From assembly GCA_026387595.1 (NCBI GenBank), contig JAPLLL010000107.1, positions 1-27,558 of the forward strand: a stretch of DNA of 27,558 nucleotides, given 5' to 3'. The notes under the pieces were generated by a model, which saw nothing but the letters and a program-made list of their open reading frames with translations, searched no databases and was not told where the DNA came from. Source of the stretch: Candidatus Omnitrophota bacterium. GTDB lineage: Bacteria > Omnitrophota > Gorgyraeia > JABMQH01. Of this stretch, positions 22,353-27,558 are shown one piece after another. The number at the start of each line of letters is the position of its first letter. Positions within the stretch are counted from its first letter, which is position 1. The position numbers were made by a program, and so were the translations under genes.

Positions 22353-23096
22353 TTATACTGAAACTTCCAGGCCATCCCTGGTATAAAATGCGCCCGGGAA
22401 TATCTCTTTTGCCTCTTTCTCTGCGGTTATCCTGTCATCCATAGCAGGGTACAGGAACGGATTAAAGTGTATAAGGGCCATCTTTTTTGCCCCGGCTGCT
22501 TTGGCTATATTGGCCGCGGCATGAGGGGTAAGGTGAGGCCAGGCCTTGTCATCCTGGCCTGACTTTAAGGCGCATTCAAACATGGACAGGTCCGCATTCT
22601 TTGACAGCACTGCGGCATTGTCGCAAATACCGGTATCTGTGCAATAAGATACGGTTTTAGCGTCAGCCTGTATCCGGTAGCCAAGACATTCCACGGAGTG
22701 GAATAGCTTACGCGCCTCCAGGCCAAACCCAAAATCATAGGTGCCCTCCACTATCTCAACAAATTCAACTTTAAACGGCAATTTGCCAAGTTCTATGGAA
22801 TAAGGCGGCCTTATAAGCTCCAATATAAGCTCAAGCGTTTCTTTTGTGCCGTATATCTTTATGCCCTGGCTGAAATTGAACTTATTTATTGTGTGCAGGC
22901 CGGTTATGTGGTCCAGATGTATATGGCTTATGAACAGGTGTATGGGTTTTGAGTCTTTTATATAGCGGTCCAGCTTATAAAAGCCGTCCCCAGCGTCAAA
23001 TACTATATGGGCGTCCCTGGCCTGGACCAATATGCAGGTTGTATTGCCCGTATCGGTATTGTACCAGCCGTTCGTACCCAGGAATATGGCTTTCAT
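22353..23096 (-). CDS. MBL-fold metallo-hydrolase (RNase Z-like group)
   Basis: A 247-residue metallo-beta-lactamase-fold protein. The metal motif HIHLDH (His58, His60, Asp62, His63) follows VFDAGDG. HS (residues near 125), CTDTG and FECA segments complete the fold, and a late HFNPF corresponds to the final histidine. The layout is that of the RNase Z/AtsA/phosphodiesterase-like group, without the tRNase exosite arm, so a small-molecule or cyclic-nucleotide substrate is as likely as RNA. The ATG at 23096 follows GGAGAGG. It is the first gene of the long minus-strand array, with a promoter at 23127-23155, and a 14-base gap to the next gene. Confidence 0.88.
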   Translation of the reverse strand: MKAIFLGTNGWYNTDTGNTTCILVQARDAHIVFDAGDGFYKLDRYIKDSKPIHLFISHIHLDHITGLHTINKFNFSQGIKIYGTKETLELILELIRPPYSIELGKLPFKVEFVEIVEGTYDFGFGLEARKLFHSVECLGYRIQADAKTVSYCTDTGICDNAAVLSKNADLSMFECALKSGQDDKAWPHLTPHAAANIAKAAGAKKMALIHFNPFLYPAMDDRITAEKEAKEIFPGAFYTRDGLEVSV

Positions 23097-23126
23097 GGCC
23101 TCTCCTTTCAAATATCAATACACATC

Positions 23127-23155
23127 ATGATATCATTCCTATATACAAAAAACAA
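23127..23155 (-). promoter_or_regulatory. promoter of the MBL-cooC-thiM-thiE array
   Basis: On the minus strand TTGTTT (23150-23155) and TATCAT (23127-23132) are separated by 17 bases, with TGA before the -10 (extended form). The -10 lies in an ATGATATCAT palindrome. The predicted start near 23120 gives a leader of about 24 bases with GGAGAGG. No TPP riboswitch-like sequence is seen between this point and the start codon. Confidence 0.45.
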
Positions 23156-23184
23156 CCTTTTTAAAGCGGGCCGGGCAAATTTAT

Positions 23185-23213
23185 TTGACAAAACGCTAAA
23201 TATCAGGTAACTT
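23185..23213 (+). promoter_or_regulatory. promoter of the TM-helix channel-like gene
   Basis: TTGACA (23185-23190) and TAACTT (23208-23213) are separated by 17 bases. The predicted start near 23220 gives a leader of about 45 bases ending in AAAGGAGGG at 23251-23259, 6 bases before the ATG. The -35 is perfect; the -10 matches moderately. Confidence 0.5.
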
Positions 23214-23265
23214 TAAGGTAAACAAGTTAGGAATAATAGTAGGTAATACGAAAGGAGGGTGTATT

Positions 23266-23937
23266 ATGGGAGATTGGGTTACGCCAGTAAGGGAACCAGT
23301 CCAAACGATGGCTGTAAAGATGTGGGGGTATGTGCCCAATGTCATAGCGGCTATCGTAATACTGCTGGTCGGAGTGCTCTTAGCAAAGGTCATAGCAGAC
23401 ATCATTGTAAGGGTGCTGAAACTCTCGAAGCTCGATGTAGCTGCGGAGAAGTCCGGCCTGGCAAACATGATGAGGATGGGTGAGATCAAAGCCGCCCTGT
23501 CAGAGGTGCTTGGCACGCTGATCTATTGGGCGCTGATCCTGATGGTCATGGCCACAGCGGCACAGGCGCTGAAATTCACAGCTGCAATGGTACTTATAGC
23601 AAGGCTGATAGCCTATATACCGAATATCATAGCGGCAGTGCTGATCCTTGCGGCAGGAACATTTGTAGCGTCTTTTCTGGGCAGCATCGTATTGACTGCG
23701 ACAAAGAATGCCGGGGTCAAGAAGGCGAATTTGCTTACCCAGCTGGTAAAGACCGTCCTGATCGTATTCAGCGTAGCAATCGCCGTAGAACAGCTTAAGA
23801 TAGGCACTGCGATCATCACGCAGGTGATCAGCGTGATAGTGCTGAGCTTGGGCGCGGGATTCGCCATAGCGTTCGGACTTGGCTGCAAAGATATCGTAGC
23901 CAGGGGCGTGAACGACTTCTTGAATAAGCTGAAATAA
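23266..23937 (+). CDS. TM-helix repeat protein (mechanosensitive-channel-like, MscS without beta domain)
   Basis: A 223-residue membrane protein with two similar repeats, each with a helix pair: VPNVIAAIVILLVGVLLAKV (about 23-42) and IPNIIAAVLILAAGTFVASF (about 117-136). Each repeat is followed by amphipathic segments, and the protein ends in a glycine-alanine-rich helix (LSLGAGFAIAFGLGCKDIVA) like the pore-lining helix of MscS. The soluble MscS beta domain is missing; the family is the 'conserved TM helix' group often annotated as mechanosensitive ion channel. A strong AAAGGAGGG precedes the ATG. It is one of the few plus-strand genes, divergent from the MBL gene, and converges on purC with 29 bases between stops. 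Confidence 0.85.
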   Translation: MGDWVTPVREPVQTMAVKMWGYVPNVIAAIVILLVGVLLAKVIADIIVRVLKLSKLDVAAEKSGLANMMRMGEIKAALSEVLGTLIYWALILMVMATAAQALKFTAAMVLIARLIAYIPNIIAAVLILAAGTFVASFLGSIVLTATKNAGVKKANLLTQLVKTVLIVFSVAIAVEQLKIGTAIITQVISVIVLSLGAGFAIAFGLGCKDIVARGVNDFLNKLK

Positions 23938-23966
23938 GTAGGATAGCTCTTTTAAAAAACCGTCCG

Positions 23967-24848
23967 CTACCCTGTAATAGACTTTAAGGCCTGTAAGTAT
24001 TTCTGGCTGGTTTTGACGATGATATCGTCAGGTAATTGGGGGGCGGGCGGTTTTTTATTCCAATCCAGGGTCTCGAGATAATCCCTTACGAACTGCTTAT
24101 CGAAACTCGGCTGGGCCCTGCCCGGTAAGTACTGGTCCTTGGGCCAGAACCTGGAGGAATCCGGGGTCAATACCTCATCTATCAATATAATATCATTTCC
24201 TGACATTCCGAACTCAAACTTTGTGTCCGCTATTATTATGCCTTTCTTGTCCGCATAGTCGGCTGCCTTTTTATAAATAGCTATGCTCAGCTCAGCAAGG
24301 CGGTCCGTGGTCTTTTTACCCACGACACCCTCTATGTGCTTCTGGTTCACATTGATATCGTGGCCACGGTCCTCTTTTGTAGCGGGAGTAAATATAGGCT
24401 CAGGCAGTTTATCCGATTCCTTAAGCCCTGCGGGAAGCTTTACCCCGCAGATAGAGGAGCTCTCTTTGTATTCCTTCCACCCCGAACCTGACAGATAACC
24501 TCTCACAACGCATTCAACCGGCAGCGGGTTCGATTTTTTTACAAGCATCGAACGGCCTTCGAGTATATCTTTATATTTTTGCGCTTCTTTCGGGAAATCC
24601 TTTACATCGGTGCTTATCAGGTGGTTCGGGATTATGTCCTTAATAAGGCTAAACCAGAATTTGGACAGGGACGTAAGCACCTTTCCTTTATTGGGTATGC
24701 CGTTAGGAAGCACGACATCAAAACAGGATATTCTGTCGGTTGAGATTATAAGCAGTTTGTCGCCAAGGTCATAGATATCCCTTACCTTGCCGCGTTTGAA
24801 AAATTTAAGGTCTTTGAGATCGGTTGTGAGGATCGTTTTTTCAGGCAT
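23967..24848 (-). CDS. purC: SAICAR synthase (phosphoribosylaminoimidazole-succinocarboxamide synthase)
   Basis: A 293-residue enzyme of the long PurC form. Signatures are KRGKVRDIYDLGDKLLIIST near the start, LPVECVVRGYLSGSGWKEY (about 111-129), TKEDRGHDINV, IIADTKFEFG and DEVLTPDSSRFWP. It condenses CAIR with aspartate using ATP in purine biosynthesis. The start lies 8 bases inside the stop region of pckG, so it is made together with PEP carboxykinase; no other purine gene is in the window. It ends 29 bases from the converging channel-like gene, with no clear terminator. Confidence 0.96.
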   Translation of the reverse strand: MPEKTILTTDLKDLKFFKRGKVRDIYDLGDKLLIISTDRISCFDVVLPNGIPNKGKVLTSLSKFWFSLIKDIIPNHLISTDVKDFPKEAQKYKDILEGRSMLVKKSNPLPVECVVRGYLSGSGWKEYKESSSICGVKLPAGLKESDKLPEPIFTPATKEDRGHDINVNQKHIEGVVGKKTTDRLAELSIAIYKKAADYADKKGIIIADTKFEFGMSGNDIILIDEVLTPDSSRFWPKDQYLPGRAQPSFDKQFVRDYLETLDWNKKPPAPQLPDDIIVKTSQKYLQALKSITG

Positions 24849-26637
24849 TTGATTTCAGCCGCTGCTGCAGTGTTTCAAATTCCTGCCACAGTTCTTCGGG
24901 AAGGTCTTTTTTAAACTGCTTAAAGAATTTCTTTATGCCTTTTGATTCTTCAAGCCATTCTTTTGGGTCGATCGACATCAGTTTTTCAAGGGTGCCTTCC
25001 GGCACGTGCAGGCCTGTCATGTCGATGTCCGAAGACCGCGGTGCGTAACCTATGGCGGTTTTCTCGGCTTCGATCTTTCCATTGCAACGGTCCAGCACCC
25101 ATTCAAGGACCCTGAGGTTTTCACCGAATCCCGGCCATAGAAATTTACCGTTCTCATCGGTTTTAAACCAGTTTACATGGAAGATCCTGGGCGGTTTTGC
25201 CATCTTTTGGCCCATATCCAGCCAGTGCCTGAAATAGCCTGCCATGTTATAGCCGCAGAACGGTATCATTGCCATGGGGTCACGCCTGACCTGGCCTAAT
25301 TGGCCCATCTGCGCGGCTGTAAGCTCTGAGCCCATGGTAGCGCCCATAAATACGCCGTGCTGCCAGTTGAATGATTCATAGACCAGCGGCGCAAGACGCG
25401 CGCGCTTGCCTCCGAATATGATCGCGGAAATAGGCACGCCGTGATGCTGGTCTATCCTGAATGATGCTGACGGGCAATTCGCTATAGGGGCTGTAAAACG
25501 GCTGTTCGGATGAGCCCCTTTTATAATATTCCCTTTTTCGTCTTTCATGCCGGGCTTCCACTGCTTTCCCAGCCAGTCAATCCCTTCGGCCGGGGCCTCT
25601 CCATCTGCGCCTTCCCACCATACTGTCCTATCCGATTTTAAAACCACGTTCGTATATATGGTGTTTTTCTTTATGGTTGCCACCATGTTCGGGTTGGTCT
25701 TGGAATTCGTTCCCGGGGCAACGCCGAAAAATCCTGTCTCAGGATTGATCGCCCACAGCGAACCGTCGGAATCAACACGCATCCATGAAATATCATCCCC
25801 CACGGTCCATATTCTGTAGCCTTTTACCTTAAGGCCTTCCGGCGGAACAAGCATTGCCAGGTTTGTCTTGCCGCAGGCGCTCGGAAATGCGGCGGCTATG
25901 TATTCAATGCGGCCGTTGGGCTTTTCTATACCCATGATAAGCATATGTTCGGCAAACCAGCGTTCTTTTTTCGCAAGCCAGCTTGCTATGCGCAAAGACA
26001 GGCACTTCTTGCCCAAAAGCACATTGCCGCCGTAGCCTGAGCCAACACTCCAGATAGTATTATCTTCGGGAAAATGAAGTATCAGCCTTTTCTTTATATC
26101 CAGCTCAGCTTTGGAGTGAAGGCATTTTGTAAATTCTCCGTTTTTTTCAAGCTGCCGCAGGACCTGTTCTCCTGCCCGTGTCATTACAAGCATATTAAGG
26201 ACAACGTAACGGGAATCCGTAAGCTCAACGCCGATCTTGCTAAATTCCGAGCCAACAGGCCCCATTGAAAACGGGATAACATACATCGTGCGGCCCTTCA
26301 TCGCGCCGGCGAAAATCGTCTTCGCTTTCCTGTATGCGACCCCGGGCGACATCCAGTTATTGGTAGGGCCCGCGTCGTGTTTTTTCTTCGTGCAGATAAA
26401 TGTAAGATGCTCTGTGCGGGCAACATCGTCCGCAGCGGTCCTGTGCAGGAAACAGCCCGGCAGCTTTTCTTTGTTCAGCTGGACAAGCTCGCCCGAGACA
26501 ATGGCTTCCTGTTCAAGGCGCATGCGTTGGGCATCGGAGCCGTCTACCCAGACGATATCGTCGGGCTGGCACATGCGCGCCATCTTATTGACCCAGGCCC
26601 TTAAATTTTTACTTGTTGTAGGAAACTTTTTTGCCAT
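24841..26637 (-). CDS. pckG: phosphoenolpyruvate carboxykinase (GTP)
   Basis: A 598-residue GTP-type PEPCK. The kinase P-loop FPSACGKTN (251-259) has the reactive Cys255 and Lys257 typical of the GTP family. MGPVGSEFSKIGVELTDSRYVV (about 125-146), NCPSASF, HGVPISAIIFGG and FCGYNMAGYFRHWL also match. It interconverts oxaloacetate and PEP with GTP and CO2, in gluconeogenesis or as an anaplerotic step. The ATG at 26637 lies only 11 bases after a TATAAT and has no Shine-Dalgarno sequence, so the mRNA may be nearly leaderless. purC overlaps its end. Confidence 0.97.
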   Translation of the reverse strand: MAKKFPTTSKNLRAWVNKMARMCQPDDIVWVDGSDAQRMRLEQEAIVSGELVQLNKEKLPGCFLHRTAADDVARTEHLTFICTKKKHDAGPTNNWMSPGVAYRKAKTIFAGAMKGRTMYVIPFSMGPVGSEFSKIGVELTDSRYVVLNMLVMTRAGEQVLRQLEKNGEFTKCLHSKAELDIKKRLILHFPEDNTIWSVGSGYGGNVLLGKKCLSLRIASWLAKKERWFAEHMLIMGIEKPNGRIEYIAAAFPSACGKTNLAMLVPPEGLKVKGYRIWTVGDDISWMRVDSDGSLWAINPETGFFGVAPGTNSKTNPNMVATIKKNTIYTNVVLKSDRTVWWEGADGEAPAEGIDWLGKQWKPGMKDEKGNIIKGAHPNSRFTAPIANCPSASFRIDQHHGVPISAIIFGGKRARLAPLVYESFNWQHGVFMGATMGSELTAAQMGQLGQVRRDPMAMIPFCGYNMAGYFRHWLDMGQKMAKPPRIFHVNWFKTDENGKFLWPGFGENLRVLEWVLDRCNGKIEAEKTAIGYAPRSSDIDMTGLHVPEGTLEKLMSIDPKEWLEESKGIKKFFKQFKKDLPEELWQEFETLQQRLKSNA

Positions 26638-26648
26638 ATTGTGGTGTT

Positions 26649-26676
26649 ATTATATCATTAAACCAAAACAGCGCAA
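26649..26676 (-). promoter_or_regulatory. promoter of pckG-purC (extended -10)
   Basis: On the minus strand TTGCGC (26671-26676) and TATAAT (26649-26654) are separated by 16 bases ending in TGA (extended -10). The -10 ends 11 bases before the pckG ATG, so the predicted leader is only about 4-5 bases and no ribosome-binding site fits in it. Confidence 0.6.
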
Positions 26677-26691
26677 ATGTAAATTTTTTCG

Positions 26692-27558
26692 TTATATGCT
26701 TTTTAAATTATACTCAAGATTGCCAAAGCCCGCCTTGGCGGCGTGTTCCAGCATGCCGTGATATTCGCGTTTGTCTTGCGCCTCCAGAAATACGTCTTTC
26801 TCCTTATTCACAAGGTCCACGGTCGCCTTGTCCACGCTTACCATATCGGTTGACGCAAGGATCCCTAAGTCGCGGCTTATTATCTCGTCATTCTTTGACG
26901 ATATGCAGTCGCATTCCTTTGTTATATCCAAAGCGAAATTTATGAAAAACCTGTTTTTGAACTTGGACATAATGAAGCCCGCTGTTTCGGCTATCCTGCT
27001 GCAGAATACCTCCACCTCTTCCTCAAAGCTGATAGAGACAGCATCAAAATTGCACGCACACAAGCATTCCCCGCAGCCTATACAGATATTTTTGTCTATA
27101 AACGCCTTCCTGTCTTTCCATGAGATCGCCTCAACGGGGCAGATCTTAAGGCAAGAACCGCAGGAGGTGCACTTGTCAGCAAAGACCGAGGGCTTTACAG
27201 ATGAATGCTGCACCTGTTTCGTTGGCTTGCAGCACATACCCATTGCCACATTTTTTATCGCGGCGGCAAACCCCGACAATATATGGCCTGTTACGTGCGA
27301 AAGGACCACCACGCTGTCAGTCGTACCTACGAACGAAGGTGTTTTTATTTTTGATATATATTTGGACTTTATGTGGTATTCCCTGCCGTCCGCGCCGAAG
27401 GGGCCGTCCGCTATTATAAACGGCGCACCGACTCTTGAATAGCCGAATCCCTTATTGTTGGCAAGCGTAAGGTGGTCAACCGCATTCTGCCTTTGGCCTT
27501 TGTATATGACGCTTGTATCAAAAAGAAAGGGCCTTGTCTTTCTTTGCTTAAGCACCGA
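26692..27558 (-). CDS. DUF362 4Fe-4S protein (5' end cut by window edge)
   Basis: At least 288 residues; the frame is open to the right edge and the family usually has about 80 more N-terminal residues, so the true start is outside. The DUF362 core is recognisable by PFLFDTSVIYKGQRQNAVDHL, GFGYSRVGAPFIIADG and VVVLSHVTGHILSGFAAAIKNVAMG. Two [4Fe-4S] ferredoxin motifs are inserted (CTSCGSCLKICP and CIGCGECLCACN). DUF362 proteins are linked to anaerobic redox and metal processes but have no established reaction in most lineages. The gene ends 15 bases before the promoter of pckG. It adds to the iron-sulfur richness of the region. Confidence 0.85.
   Translation of the reverse strand, partial: SVLKQRKTRPFLFDTSVIYKGQRQNAVDHLTLANNKGFGYSRVGAPFIIADGPFGADGREYHIKSKYISKIKTPSFVGTTDSVVVLSHVTGHILSGFAAAIKNVAMGMCCKPTKQVQHSSVKPSVFADKCTSCGSCLKICPVEAISWKDRKAFIDKNICIGCGECLCACNFDAVSISFEEEVEVFCSRIAETAGFIMSKFKNRFFINFALDITKECDCISSKNDEIISRDLGILASTDMVSVDKATVDLVNKEKDVFLEAQDKREYHGMLEHAAKAGFGNLEYNLKSI

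Noticed and set aside
23097..23265. TPP riboswitch upstream of the thiamine-containing array
   Set aside because: No thi-box-like CTGAGA pattern or matching helices seen, and the thi genes begin deep in the array, after overlapping cooC.
23941..23972. GGATAGC/GCTACCC arms between the converging channel gene and purC as a two-way terminator
   Set aside because: The T- and A-rich tracts lie in the loop, not after the stem, and the pairing has a mismatch.
1..27558. CRISPR arrays, tRNA/rRNA genes, insertion sequences, prophage genes
   Set aside because: None seen on reading both strands: no regularly spaced repeats, no transposase or integrase frames, no tRNA-like cloverleaf in the short gaps.

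Overview
The window looks like a chromosomal stretch from an anaerobic, probably uncultivated Gram-negative-type bacterium. The gene content suggests a Candidatus Omnitrophota-like or related lineage, but that is inference from content and style, not a search. The anaerobic signs are a group-4 (membrane-bound) hydrogenase-type module, the NADH sensor Rex, rubrerythrin, a CooC-type CO-dehydrogenase maturation ATPase, an AmmeMemoRadiSam-type radical SAM enzyme and several polyferredoxins. An AsmA-like protein and a pseudopilin suggest a double-membrane envelope. Coding density is very high: almost all genes are on the minus strand, many overlap as ATGA/GTGA, and no gene-free stretch exceeds about 210 bases.

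Layout. (1) 1-3640, minus: an electron-transfer operon that starts with HydB/AsrA-like and HydG/AsrB-like subunits (NAD(P)H-type diaphorase pair). A hairpin repeat follows, then a four-cluster ferredoxin, a NuoH/HycD-like membrane subunit and the start of a NuoB/EchC-like small subunit that runs off the left edge. A perfect Rex operator (3641-3658) and a consensus promoter sit just upstream. (2) 3744-10900, minus: a compact run nadE - rex - LOG-family protein - rubrerythrin - small secreted protein - DnaQ-type exonuclease - AsmA-like protein. (3) 11012-12124, minus: a secreted coiled-coil protein of unknown function with its own strong promoter. (4) 12332-14543, plus: a membrane-embedded spermidine-synthase-like protein, apparently split by a frameshift in a run of seven A. 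(5) 14540-23096, minus: a long, nearly gapless array MBL hydrolase - DUF4405-like protein - cooC - thiM - pseudopilin - thiE - half-size GDT1 - ZIP transporter - cstA - radical SAM (AmrS) - transaldolase. (6) 23266-23937, plus: a TM-helix channel-like protein. (7) 23967-26637, minus: GTP-type PEP carboxykinase and purC. (8) 26692 to the right edge, minus: a partial DUF362/ferredoxin protein.

How it fits together. The most striking theme is a redox loop. NAD synthetase makes NAD+. Rex, encoded 6 bases downstream, senses the NADH/NAD+ ratio. The only clear Rex operator found by eye lies in front of a module that looks able to connect NAD(P)H to ferredoxin/H2 and to an ion-translocating membrane arm. 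Rubrerythrin adds oxidative-stress defence to the same run of genes. The rest is mostly central metabolism (PEPCK, purC, transaldolase, CstA uptake, thiamine salvage) and metal handling (ZIP, GDT1, CooC). Several starts (nadE, the spermidine-synthase-like gene, pckG) lie so close to extended -10 promoters that leaderless mRNAs are likely.
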